50,468 nt of DNA, taken from positions 1 to 50,468 of the forward strand of contig MHCC01000022.1 of the NCBI GenBank assembly GCA_001816475.1. The letters are read 5' to 3'. The stretch's first letter is position 1. The number at the start of each line of letters is the position of its first letter. The translations under genes were made by a program, and so were the position numbers. Source of the DNA: Candidatus Blackburnbacteria bacterium RIFCSPLOWO2_01_FULL_40_20. Lineage in GTDB: Bacteria > Patescibacteriota > Microgenomatia > UBA8517 > UBA10165. A model generated the notes under the pieces. That model was not told the origin of the DNA, did not search any database, and was given only the letters and a program-made list of their open reading frames with translations. Positions 43,715 through 50,468 of the stretch are shown here, in pieces.

Positions 43715-44444
43715 GTTTTTTTGTAACTGCGACAATGCCAAGACCGAATGGTAAATTCAAAAACTGTAAAATATATGCCTCGCTTGATAATAGAAATGAA
43801 AGTAATAAATTAATAAGTTTTGGAGTAGGCGTGATTGGCGATTTTGTACTTTTGGGTTTAATTATCTTTTCAAGATAATGTGTTATTATTACCGGAGGTA
43901 ACAAAAGGCTGTTTATGTATGATATCTTTTCTATAATGAAGCCAGCCTTTTGAAGTTTTCGGGCAAGTTCTTCTTTATTGTACCTTTCCCTTGTATGTAC
44001 ATGCTTGTCGCTTTCTCGTACAAGCCATTTGTTCGCTGGTACCCGCACAACTAAGATGCCTCCGGGTTTCAGAACACGAAAAAACTCAGACAATGCTTTT
44101 TGGTCGTCTACTTGCTTGTGGTAAATTACATCGACACTTGTAACAACATCAAAAGAGTTGGTGTGGAATGGAACATTGTTTACCGATCCCTTTCTGGCAT
44201 TTACTCCACGCTGTTTTGTGAGTCTTATAGCTTCTGGGTGTATGTCAAAAGCATTTACTTTTCCATATGGTTTTAACTTTTTGGAAAGTAAACCTGTACC
44301 ACACCCCGCTTCAAGAATTTTAAGTGGTTTATTGGAAGTTGGAGCAAAACGTTTAATTAGCGAAATTATTATTTTATGGTTAGCAACGTAGAAGAAATTC
44401 TTATCTTCATTTTCAAACATCCACCTGTATTCTTGAAACTCCAT
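43689..44444 (-). CDS. Class I SAM-dependent methyltransferase
   Basis: A 251-residue protein with LEAGCGTG (44-51), the acidic FDI (66-68), FDVVTSVDVIYH (98-109) and RVLKPGGILVVRVP (122-136), the classic Methyltransf_11/12 order. The N-terminal EFQEYRWMFENEDKNFFYV segment is common in methyltransferases beside GT2 genes. The C-terminal part (180-250) carries a hydrophobic tail LLSFLLSSEAYILQFLNLP, which suggests membrane contact. It is the last gene of a three-gene minus unit, 3 nt after the GT2 gene, and its 3' end overlaps the convergent PIG-V-like gene by 26 nt. Confidence 0.85.
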   Translation of the reverse strand: MEFQEYRWMFENEDKNFFYVANHKIIISLIKRFAPTSNKPLKILEAGCGTGLLSKKLKPYGKVNAFDIHPEAIRLTKQRGVNARKGSVNNVPFHTNSFDVVTSVDVIYHKQVDDQKALSEFFRVLKPGGILVVRVPANKWLVRESDKHVHTRERYNKEELARKLQKAGFIIEKISYINSLLLPPVIITHYLEKIIKPKSTKSPITPTPKLINLLLSFLLSSEAYILQFLNLPFGLGIVAVTKKPKSQSTRE

Positions 44445-44447
44445 GTT

Positions 44448-45161
44448 TTACTTTCTAAGAACCATTAAACGGATCCAAAGGGCCAAGAGATCTTTGTAAG
44501 TTTTTGCAATTCGATCCAGGCGAAAAAACTGTGATTTCCCCCACTTTCTTTCGTAGTGGTGGACTGAGGTTTGGCGGAATTTTCCACCAGCTCTTTCAGC
44601 TTTTTTAACAAGCTCAACACATATCGACCCACTGCTGCTTGTCAACTTTAATTTCTTGACAAGCTCTTTTCTTATTAATCTAAAATCACAATCAACATCA
44701 TATATTGGGAGCCAAAAAGCCCATCTGGTAATAAACTTGTAGAGGTTACCGGCAACAACTCTGTATTCTGCGTCTCTGCGGTCCATTTTAATTCCATTTA
44801 CAAAATTTACATCTTTTGTCATAAGATTCAACAGTAGTGGAAATTCGTTCATGTCATACTGTCCATCGCCATCGGTATAAAAAACTAGATCTTTTGAAGC
44901 AGTTTTAAATCCACTTTGCAAAGCTCCTCCGTATCCACGGTTCTTTTCATGGAAAACAAGCTTTAGCTTTTCGTATTTTTTCGCGAGTTTGTTTAAAACA
45001 TCTCGACTGTCGTCTTTTGATCCATCGTCTATAACGATTACTTCGTAGTCTTCAGTTAGCTTTGGCAGAAGAGATATTGAGCTTTCGACAAGCACACCAA
45101 TGCTTTTAGAATCGTTGTAGCAAGGGAAAAAAACAGAAATGCTCGGAGCTTTTTGCGTCAT
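44448..45161 (-). CDS. GT2, polyprenyl-phosphate sugar synthase-like
   Basis: A 237-residue GT-A enzyme with SVFFPCYNDSKSI (9-21), DDGSKDDS (45-52), KNRGYGGALQSGF (73-85) and DGDGQYD (97-103), the DxD and product-loop motifs of DPM1/DPG synthases, followed by VDCDFRLIRKELV (compare DTGCGFKxxR). It has no membrane helices. The product would be polyprenyl-phosphate sugar for GT-C enzymes; the tail KTYKDLLALWIRL may sit on the membrane. It follows the next gene upstream with no gap and precedes the methyltransferase by 3 nt. Confidence 0.86.
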   Translation of the reverse strand: MTQKAPSISVFFPCYNDSKSIGVLVESSISLLPKLTEDYEVIVIDDGSKDDSRDVLNKLAKKYEKLKLVFHEKNRGYGGALQSGFKTASKDLVFYTDGDGQYDMNEFPLLLNLMTKDVNFVNGIKMDRRDAEYRVVAGNLYKFITRWAFWLPIYDVDCDFRLIRKELVKKLKLTSSSGSICVELVKKAERAGGKFRQTSVHHYERKWGKSQFFRLDRIAKTYKDLLALWIRLMVLRK

Positions 45162-46100
45162 TTAAATTGTCTCTTTAATATTTGAAGAGTAGTCGAATTT
45201 GCCCTTCGAGTATATCACCATTTCAGCAATAAGCCCTGTCGATATAAGTTGAATACCAATTATCATCAAAAGCATTCCTAAGTATAAAAGTGGGTGTCTG
45301 AATTGTATGCTACCTGTTGTAATCCTTAAGTAAGCGATATAGATTCCTATTAAAAATCCTAGCGTAAAAGAAACAAGACCAAAGGTGCCAAAAAAATGGC
45401 CAGGTCTTTTTAAATATCCTGTCAAAAAGACTGTGGTTAAAAGATCAAGAAACCCCTTAATATTTCTTTCCCACCCAAATTTCGATTTTCCATGTTTTCT
45501 TTCACGATGTTCTACAACAATTTCCCCAACCTTATAATTTTGTTTTGCCGCAAAAATTGGTATGAAACGATAAAGTTCTCCATATAAATTAAGATCACTA
45601 ATTACATCACGCCTGTAGGCTTTGAATCCACAATTAATGTCGTGGAGTTTAATTCCAGTCAATTTGTATGTTGCAAAATTGAGTATTCTGGAAGGTATAA
45701 CTTTGGAAATTGGATCATGTCTGGTTTTTTTCCATCCGGATACAAGGTCATATCCCTCATCAAGTTTTGCAAGAAAAGCTGGAATTTCTTTAGGATTATC
45801 TTGCAAGTCTCCGTCCATTGTGAAGATAATTTTGCCATGAGTGTTATCAAAACCAATCTGAAGGGCTGTAGACTTTCCAAAATTACCGCGCAACTGCAAA
45901 ACTTTAATATTTTTATTGTTATGATTTAGCTTTTTTAAAATTTCAAATGTATTGTCGGTCGATCCGTCGTCTATAAAAATTATTTCATAGGTCTTTTTGC
46001 TTTTTTCTGCTACATCAATAATTTCATGAACGAGCGTGTCTACTGATTCAGACTCGTTTTTTACAGGTATAACAAAAGATAGATCAAGTTTTTGTAACAT
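45162..46100 (-). CDS. GT2 with C-terminal membrane helices (GtrB/ArnC-like)
   Basis: A 312-residue protein. The GT-A domain has LSFVIPVKNESESV (7-20), DDGSTDNT (44-51), LRGNFGKSTALQIGF (70-84) and MDGDLQDNP (95-103). The later HDINCGFKAYRRDV and EHRERKHGKSKFGW are typical of GtrB, ArnC and DPM1-like enzymes that make undecaprenyl-phosphate glucose, arabinose-N or mannose. Two helices (about 238-260 and 270-295) anchor it. It is the first gene of the minus unit, driven by a TGATACAAT promoter at 46116-46124, with GGGG five bases before ATG. Confidence 0.88.
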   Translation of the reverse strand: MLQKLDLSFVIPVKNESESVDTLVHEIIDVAEKSKKTYEIIFIDDGSTDNTFEILKKLNHNNKNIKVLQLRGNFGKSTALQIGFDNTHGKIIFTMDGDLQDNPKEIPAFLAKLDEGYDLVSGWKKTRHDPISKVIPSRILNFATYKLTGIKLHDINCGFKAYRRDVISDLNLYGELYRFIPIFAAKQNYKVGEIVVEHRERKHGKSKFGWERNIKGFLDLLTTVFLTGYLKRPGHFFGTFGLVSFTLGFLIGIYIAYLRITTGSIQFRHPLLYLGMLLMIIGIQLISTGLIAEMVIYSKGKFDYSSNIKETI

Positions 46101-46115
46101 TTTACCCCTTTGCCA

Positions 46116-46145
46116 ATTGTATCATTTGGGCGGTATTAGTTTCCA
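46116..46145 (-). promoter_or_regulatory. Extended -10 promoter for the 46100 gene
   Basis: The minus strand reads TGA-TACAAT (46116-46124), with a TGGAAA -35-like hexamer at 46140-46145 and an 18-nt spacer. The predicted start is near 46109, leaving a leader of about 8 nt. Confidence 0.55.
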
Positions 46146-46150
46146 GTTTT

Positions 46151-46159
46151 TGGTACAAT
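46151..46159 (+). promoter_or_regulatory. Extended -10 promoter for the 46182 gene
   Basis: TGG-TACAAT at 46151-46159 with no clear -35. The predicted start is near 46166, giving a leader of about 16 nt with AGGG (46171-46174) before ATG 46182. It faces away from the minus promoter at 46116-46145. Confidence 0.55.
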
Positions 46160-46181
46160 TGTTGAAGAACAGGGTCTGTTT

Positions 46182-47672
46182 ATGAAAAAGATTATATTTT
46201 TGGTTTTTATTTTGGCCATCTTGGTTCGCCTCCTTTATTTTCCCGAAAATGTTTATTTTGCTTATGATCAAGCGCGAGATTCATATACAGCTCTTGAAAT
46301 ATTAAAGGGAAATCTCAAATTTATCGGTCCACCGTCTTTTGCAAGCGATAAACTTTTTGCTGGGCCGTTAGTCTATTACGTGTATGCTTTACCCCTTGCT
46401 CTTTTTGATAAAAATCCCGAAGCAATCTCGGTTTTATTAAGAGTTATTAATTCTTTGGGTGTTATTGGGGTGTTTCTTATTGGTACATCTATTTTTAACA
46501 AAAGGGCGGGTCTTTTAGCTGCCATACTGTTTGCCTTTTCTTACGAACAGTCACAGTATGCTCTTTTTATAAGTCATCAACCACAGGCTGTTATTCCCAT
46601 GCTCCTTTTTTATCTTGGGCTGAGTTTGTTAATTTTCAAAAATGAACCAAAGGGGATAGTTTTAGCCATGTTTGGCTGGGGTCTTTCCATGCAATTTCAT
46701 TATGGCTATATTTTGATGGTTGGTGTGTTGTTCGCGCTTGCTCTTGTTTTCGCAAGGAGCATGTTGTTATTACGATCGAGGTATTTTATACTATCACTTT
46801 TTGCTCTACTTGGCACGATTTCAACATATATTGCAGTGGAGGTGAAACACGGATTTCTTTCTTCTTTTTTTTCCCAGCCCATGGGAATTAAACCTACCCT
46901 ATATTTTAGTAAGACCATATTTATAATTTATCGTTTCTTTCATGATTTATTGCTTGCAAACTATTCTTATACGCCACTGATCGCAATAATTACAATCGGC
47001 ATTTTTATCTTTCTTTTTTTTCAAAAACAGTTAAGGCTGAAGCTGATCTTTCTACTGATCTGGTTTTTGGGAGGGCTCGCGCCTTATCTTTTATCGGGTG
47101 TGCCAAGCTATTATTATAGTGCGGCAACCTCTGTAAGTTTGCTTATATTTATTTCATATGTAGTTTCCGAACTGCTATCTTGGCGGGCAGTTGTTGGTTT
47201 TGTAATTATATTTGGCATAGTTGCTAACAATCTTTATCTTATTACGACAATTAATCCTCAGGGTGTAAATCGCGACATGGTTATTCAACCGGGGATGCTT
47301 GTTTCCGATCAAAAAAAAATTTTGGACTATATTTATTCAAATGCTTTAGATAGACCTTTCTCGGTTAATGCGCTGACTGTTCCCTTAAATGTAAATACAA
47401 CTTGGAGCTACCTTTTTGAGTGGTATGGCAAAAGCAAATATCACTACATTCCTACTTGGGGAGGAGATGCTGCTGCAGGTTTTCCGGGAGCTCTTCCAAT
47501 AGTTAAAGATAGAGCCAAGCTTCCAACTCTTCAGTTCATGATTATTGAGCCAACCGTGGGCATACGTGAAGCGTACCAAATAAATTTTTTTAAAGAAGAG
47601 AGTTATTTTTCAAAGGTGGTAGATGAGAAAAAGTTTGGTACGATAATCGTCCAGAAACGTCAGAAGATTTAG
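46182..47672 (+). CDS. GT39/ArnT-like membrane glycosyltransferase
   Basis: A 496-residue relative of the 18294 protein. Loop 1 is FAYDQARDSYTALE (26-39, acidic D29 and D33), the next loop LFAGPLVYYVYALPLALF, and a conserved AFSYEQSQYALFISHQPQ segment. The C-terminal outer domain repeats the 18294 pattern: NTTWSYLFEWYGKSKYHY and AAAGFPGALP. The two genes lie 28 kb apart, so the duplication is older than the array at 25232-35381 or the copy was moved. Its stop codon is within the palindrome at 47670-47686. Confidence 0.84.
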   Translation: MKKIIFLVFILAILVRLLYFPENVYFAYDQARDSYTALEILKGNLKFIGPPSFASDKLFAGPLVYYVYALPLALFDKNPEAISVLLRVINSLGVIGVFLIGTSIFNKRAGLLAAILFAFSYEQSQYALFISHQPQAVIPMLLFYLGLSLLIFKNEPKGIVLAMFGWGLSMQFHYGYILMVGVLFALALVFARSMLLLRSRYFILSLFALLGTISTYIAVEVKHGFLSSFFSQPMGIKPTLYFSKTIFIIYRFFHDLLLANYSYTPLIAIITIGIFIFLFFQKQLRLKLIFLLIWFLGGLAPYLLSGVPSYYYSAATSVSLLIFISYVVSELLSWRAVVGFVIIFGIVANNLYLITTINPQGVNRDMVIQPGMLVSDQKKILDYIYSNALDRPFSVNALTVPLNVNTTWSYLFEWYGKSKYHYIPTWGGDAAAGFPGALPIVKDRAKLPTLQFMIIEPTVGIREAYQINFFKEESYFSKVVDEKKFGTIIVQKRQKI

Positions 47673-47686
47673 TGTAAAATACACTA
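47670..47686 (+). repeat. 7-3-7 palindrome across a gene junction
   Basis: TAGTGTA-AAA-TACACTA contains the stop codon of the 46182 gene. It lies just before, and shares its last two bases with, the TATAAA hexamer upstream of 47701, so it could be an operator. Confidence 0.75.
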
Positions 47687-47690
47687 TAAA
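47685..47690 (+). promoter_or_regulatory. Possible internal promoter for the 47701 gene
   Basis: TATAAA ten bases before ATG 47701 would start transcription near 47697, four bases before the codon. There is no -35 or TGN extension, so support is weak. Confidence 0.3.
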
Positions 47691-47700
47691 TCGTTATAAA

Positions 47701-48522
47701 ATGAAATATCCTGTTGTTTCAGCAATAATAACTACTAAAAATTCTTCGGCCACGCTAGGGGCGTTACTTGAAAGCATAAAGAGACAAACATTCAGCAAGA
47801 GCGAAGTCGTAGTGGTAGACAATAACTCGTTTGACCAAACGGGACAAATAGCAAAGAAATATACGTCTAAAGTATATAGCAAAGGTCCCGAAAGATCTGC
47901 ACAAAGAAATTTTGGTGCTTCAAAATCTCAAGGAGAATACCTTCTATTTTTAGACTCTGACATGGTTTTAACAGAAAATGTTTTAGATGAGTGTGTAAAA
48001 AGAATGGTGGAAGAGAAGGTCGGAGGAATTATAATTCCCGAGAAATCTTTTGGTAATGGTTTTTGGGCAAAGGTGAAGGCTTTAGAGCGCAAAATCAACG
48101 AAGGAGAAGATTATTTTGAGGCCGCGAGGTTTTTTCCTAAAAAAATTTTTAGGGATATGGGCGGATACGATGAAAATTTAACTGGACCAGAAGATTGGGA
48201 TTTTCCTCAACGTGTTGCTCGAAAGTATAAGATTGTCAGAACTCATAGCTATATTTTGCACAACGAAGGTGAACCATCATTGAAAAGTTTTGCAAAACGT
48301 AAGTATTATTACGGGCTTTCAGTGCACAAGTACCTTAAAAAGCAGAACTTGCCAGCCATTTCTCCGCGCACTGTTTATTTTCTTCGAAGGTCGTTTTACA
48401 AAAGATGGAAAGAATTGCTTGTGAATCCATTATTATCAGCAGGCATGCTTTTAATGCTTTTTGTTGAGAGTGCAGCTGGAGGTTTGGGGTATCTTGTCGG
48501 GAGATTTAATAATGAAAGTTGA
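47701..48522 (+). CDS. GT2 glycosyltransferase
   Basis: A 273-residue GT-A enzyme with VSAIITTKNSSATL (6-19), DNNSFDQT (40-47), GPERSAQRN (62-70) and DSDM (85-88), then GGYDENLTGPEDWDFPQRVARK (about 157-178) carrying the ED acceptor motif. The ERSAQRN segment recurs in enzymes annotated as TagF/GalE-neighbour GT2 proteins. A C-terminal hydrophobic stretch (LLSAGMLLMLFVESAAGGLGYLVG) suggests membrane attachment. It overlaps the next gene by 11 nt. Confidence 0.85.
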   Translation: MKYPVVSAIITTKNSSATLGALLESIKRQTFSKSEVVVVDNNSFDQTGQIAKKYTSKVYSKGPERSAQRNFGASKSQGEYLLFLDSDMVLTENVLDECVKRMVEEKVGGIIIPEKSFGNGFWAKVKALERKINEGEDYFEAARFFPKKIFRDMGGYDENLTGPEDWDFPQRVARKYKIVRTHSYILHNEGEPSLKSFAKRKYYYGLSVHKYLKKQNLPAISPRTVYFLRRSFYKRWKELLVNPLLSAGMLLMLFVESAAGGLGYLVGRFNNES

Positions 48523-49564
48523 GCCTTTGGTTTCAATAATTATTGTTAATTGGAATGGCGGAAAAGTATTCGAAGAGTGTCTTAAATCTTTAACAAAAGT
48601 CAATAAACCTCGATGGGAATTAATATTAGTAGATAATGGATCGACGGATGAAAGCCAGTTGTTGATCAATAAAATCGATTTTCCTGCAACTTCGGTTAAG
48701 TTAATTCAGAACAAAAAGAACGTTGGTTTTGCTCCTGCCAATAACCAAGCTTATAAAGAAGCGAAAGGGAAATATATTCTTCTGTTAAACAATGATACAA
48801 AAGCAACTCCCAATTTTCTTGAGCCATTAGTGAGCAAAATGGAAGAAGATTCTTCGCTTGGCGTAATTCAACCAAAAATATATTTGATGGATACAGACAA
48901 ATTATTAGACAACGCAGGTTCTTTTATGACGAGAATTGGATTTTTAGACCATTGGGGATTTATGCAAAAGGATAGTGGGGAATTTGACCAAGAAAGAGAG
49001 ATATTTTCTGCAAAGGGAGCATGTATGCTTATTCGGAAATCAGTCGTAGATAATGTCGGATTATTTGACGACGACTTTGTATCCTATTTTGAAGAAAGTG
49101 ATTTTTGCTGGAGAGTTTGGCTTGCTGGATTTAAGGTTATATATTATCCAAAGACACATGTTTTCCATAAGTTAGGTTTTACGATAAGACGTCAAAACGT
49201 TCTTGATATGAACTGTCATTATTACAAAAACAGGATTTCGTCTCTCATGAAAAATTTGGAGACGAAAAATCTTTTGTTAGTTCTCGTTCCACATCTGCTA
49301 ATTTCTTTGGGCATATCACTTGCGTTTTTGCTGAGTTTAAGATTTCGGAGTTTTACAATGGTGCTAAGGGCTTTAGTGTGGAATTTGCTAAATATTTTAT
49401 CAACGGCAAGAAAAAGAAAAAGAATACAAGACTTTAGGATTATTTCCGACGATTTACTGTTTAAAAGGGTTGGGAAAAAAATTGATTGGATCAAATTTTA
49501 CGAAAGTTTTAAACGGGTTCAAAATGATATCGTTCGTAGATTGGTCACGACTGGGTCGAAATAG
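48512..49564 (+). CDS. GT2 glycosyltransferase (rhamnosyltransferase-like)
   Basis: 350 residues from ATG 48512, preceded by GGGAG (48489-48493 region); the frame is open to a TTG at 48461 but that start would overlap the previous gene by 62 nt. Motifs: VNWNGG (12-17), DNGSTDES (41-48), NVGFAPANNQA (70-80), NND (93-95) and SYFEESDFCWRVWLAGF with the ED-like catalytic site. The C-terminal part (about 270-350) has a hydrophobic helix and a basic region (TARKRKRIQDF). It is the last gene of the three-gene plus unit. Confidence 0.86.
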   Translation: MKVEPLVSIIIVNWNGGKVFEECLKSLTKVNKPRWELILVDNGSTDESQLLINKIDFPATSVKLIQNKKNVGFAPANNQAYKEAKGKYILLLNNDTKATPNFLEPLVSKMEEDSSLGVIQPKIYLMDTDKLLDNAGSFMTRIGFLDHWGFMQKDSGEFDQEREIFSAKGACMLIRKSVVDNVGLFDDDFVSYFEESDFCWRVWLAGFKVIYYPKTHVFHKLGFTIRRQNVLDMNCHYYKNRISSLMKNLETKNLLLVLVPHLLISLGISLAFLLSLRFRSFTMVLRALVWNLLNILSTARKRKRIQDFRIISDDLLFKRVGKKIDWIKFYESFKRVQNDIVRRLVTTGSK

Positions 49565-49603
49565 TAAACTTTATATTAGGTGATTGGATTTAAAAAGGGA
49601 GCC

Positions 49604-50332
49604 CTATTGTGCGAATATTCTTTTTCCAAGCAATTTTAAACGTACTAAATCTTTCAAAATGGAAAGTCCATATACTAAAGAACGTTGGAAGTTAATTGAG
49701 GATGCCTCTTTAGAATAGCGTACAGGGACTGGAATTTCACCAATTTTGGCGCCCCTTGCAATGGCTCCAAATAATATTTGTTGATCAAACACAAAATCGT
49801 CTGAATACTTGTGGAATGGAAGTTTGATTAGAATTTGTTTATTGAATGCTCGGAATCCCGTGTGATATTCACTCAAGTTTTGTCCCAGTACAATGTTTTC
49901 AATTGTTGTCAATAATCTGTTGAAAATATATTTATATAGAGGCATGCCTCCCCTTAGTACTTCTTCACGGGTTCTAATTCGCGACCCCAACATAACATCA
50001 AACCTTCCTTGGACAATCGGTCGAATCAACTCACCTGTTAAGGTGCTGTCATATTGATAGTCGGGGTGAATCATCACTACTACGTCTGCTCCCTCAGAAA
50101 GTGCAAGAGTATAACAAGTCTTTTGATTTGCCCCATACCCTCGATTTTGTGGGTGGGAAAATACCTGCAGGCCAAGGCTTTTGGCAACTTTTATTGTTTC
50201 ATCGGCTGATCCGTCGTCTACCACTATTACCTTGTCTACTGTTCCTGATGGAATATCTTTGTAGGTTTTTTTAATTGTTTTAGCTGCATTGTATGCAGGC
50301 ATTACAGCAATAACTATTTTAGAGGCTTCCAT
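49604..50332 (-). CDS. GT2, DPM1-like polyprenyl-phosphate sugar synthase
   Basis: A 242-residue GT-A enzyme with IAVMPAYNAAKTI (8-20), DDGSADET (39-46), QNRGYGANQKTCY (62-74) and HPDYQYD (89-95), then EYHTGFRAFNKQIL (DTxCGFK-type) and SIPVRYSKEASSINF-like end. It is of the DPM1/DPG-synthase type without membrane helices and is likely to load a sugar on polyprenyl phosphate. The start lies five or six bases after a predicted transcription start (extended -10 at 50344-50352). Its stop is 39 nt from the convergent gene; the gap shows no clear terminator. Confidence 0.86.
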   Translation of the reverse strand: MEASKIVIAVMPAYNAAKTIKKTYKDIPSGTVDKVIVVDDGSADETIKVAKSLGLQVFSHPQNRGYGANQKTCYTLALSEGADVVVMIHPDYQYDSTLTGELIRPIVQGRFDVMLGSRIRTREEVLRGGMPLYKYIFNRLLTTIENIVLGQNLSEYHTGFRAFNKQILIKLPFHKYSDDFVFDQQILFGAIARGAKIGEIPVPVRYSKEASSINFQRSLVYGLSILKDLVRLKLLGKRIFAQ

Positions 50333-50343
50333 GTATTGCTAAT

Positions 50344-50352
50344 ATTTTACCA
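50344..50352 (-). promoter_or_regulatory. Extended -10 promoter for the 50332 gene
   Basis: The minus strand reads TGG-TAAAAT (TAAAAT at 50344-50349). The predicted start is 50337, a leader of about five bases. No -35 is convincing. Confidence 0.5.
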
Positions 50353-50363
50353 GAGTGGCTGGA

Positions 50364-50468
50364 CTAGCGATATAAGATATAATTAGGGTACTGAGCCAGC
50401 AGATGGTATCCACTCCAGGGACCTAAATCTACAGATACCCGGTCAAGAATAATGGGTGGGACAACTTT
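50364..50468 (-). CDS. 3' end of a gene leaving the right edge
   Basis: The minus strand is open from the last base to a TAG at 50364-50366, giving 34 residues (ending LLAQYPNYILYR). The other minus frames close early. The composition (VDLGPWSGYHLLAQY) looks like a real protein C-terminus, and the gene would lie 31 nt upstream of the 50332 gene on the same strand. The fragment is too short to name. An alternative is noncoding DNA that is open by chance. Confidence 0.4.
   Translation of the reverse strand, partial: KVVPPIILDRVSVDLGPWSGYHLLAQYPNYILYR

Noticed and set aside
49597-49605. AGGG/CCCT inverted repeat between convergent genes as a terminator
   Set aside because: The loop would be two bases, the stem four, and there is no T-run on either strand.
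50378-50468. Plus-strand TATAAT at 50378-50383 followed by a GGTATC/GATACC stem, as if starting a small RNA or riboswitch
   Set aside because: No -35, no match to a tRNA, 4.5S, 6S, tmRNA or riboswitch core that I know. The opposite strand is an open reading frame whose composition explains the sequence better.
50452-50468. Plus-strand ATG open to the right edge
   Set aside because: Only five complete codons are visible and no ribosome site precedes it.
1-50468. Recoded UGA codon (Gly) as in some CPR lineages
   Set aside because: TGA ends many genes exactly at ATGA/GTGA overlaps with family-typical protein ends.
1-50468. CRISPR arrays, transposases, integrases or phage genes that could mark a mobile island
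   Set aside because: No regularly spaced repeats, transposase motifs or terminal inverted repeats are visible; the gene set is purely glycan and membrane related.

Overview
The window is a 50 kb block of cell-surface glycan genes from a small-genome, AT-rich bacterium. The best guess is a Candidate Phyla Radiation (Patescibacteria) member, possibly Microgenomates-like. That placement is an inference from the extremely tight packing (most neighbours overlap by 1-44 nt or lie within 40 nt), the expanded membrane glycosyltransferase families and the complete lack of housekeeping genes. UGA works as a stop codon (many ATGA and GTGA junctions), so the UGA=Gly code of Gracilibacteria/Absconditabacteria is excluded. 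I see 41 protein genes, two of them cut by the window edges. I see no tRNA, rRNA, CRISPR array or insertion sequence.

Layout. 1-2388 (minus): a GT39 enzyme cut by the left edge and an unrecognised membrane protein. 2443-3780 (plus) and 3743-5122 (minus): two GT-C enzymes whose 3' ends overlap tail to tail. 5192-43714 (plus): a run of 29 genes in one direction. It holds a Wzx-type flippase, a GT-C-like protein, three GT2 enzymes, a GT4, two tandem YfhO-family proteins, a methyltransferase, another GT2, two GT39-like proteins, a GT2/GT-C fusion, a GT-C relative, a small membrane-anchored protein of unknown function, five GT39 paralogues with a PTPS-related protein inserted among them, a GT2, a GT4, a PIG-V-like GT-C, a second flippase, a GT2, a GT4, an LPG-synthase-TM-like protein and a second PIG-V-like protein. 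43689-46100 (minus): methyltransferase and two polyprenyl-phosphate-sugar-synthase-like GT2s. 46182-49564 (plus): a GT39-like protein and two GT2s. 49604-50468 (minus): another GT2 and the 3' end of a gene that leaves the window.

How the genes probably work together (inference): the DPM1/GtrB-like GT2 enzymes would load sugars onto polyprenyl phosphate at the cytoplasmic face. The many GT-C enzymes, with acidic residues in their first outer loop, would use those lipid-linked sugars outside the membrane. Cytoplasmic GT2 and GT4 enzymes would build oligosaccharides on a lipid that the two flippases export. No nucleotide-sugar synthesis genes are present, so precursors must come from genes elsewhere or from outside the cell.

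The most unusual signals are: (i) an 84-nt spacer at 31999-32082 with two 7-3-7 palindromes whose cores are reverse complements of each other, so it can fold in two exclusive ways; (ii) a recurring extended -10 promoter, TGN-TACAAT or TGN-TAAAAT, at transcription-unit starts, often so close to the start codon that the mRNA would be leaderless; (iii) a heptanucleotide repeat just after a GT2 start codon, as in phase-variable genes; (iv) a GT2/GT-C fusion protein; and (v) a GT39 paralogue array sharing a C-terminal extracytoplasmic module.
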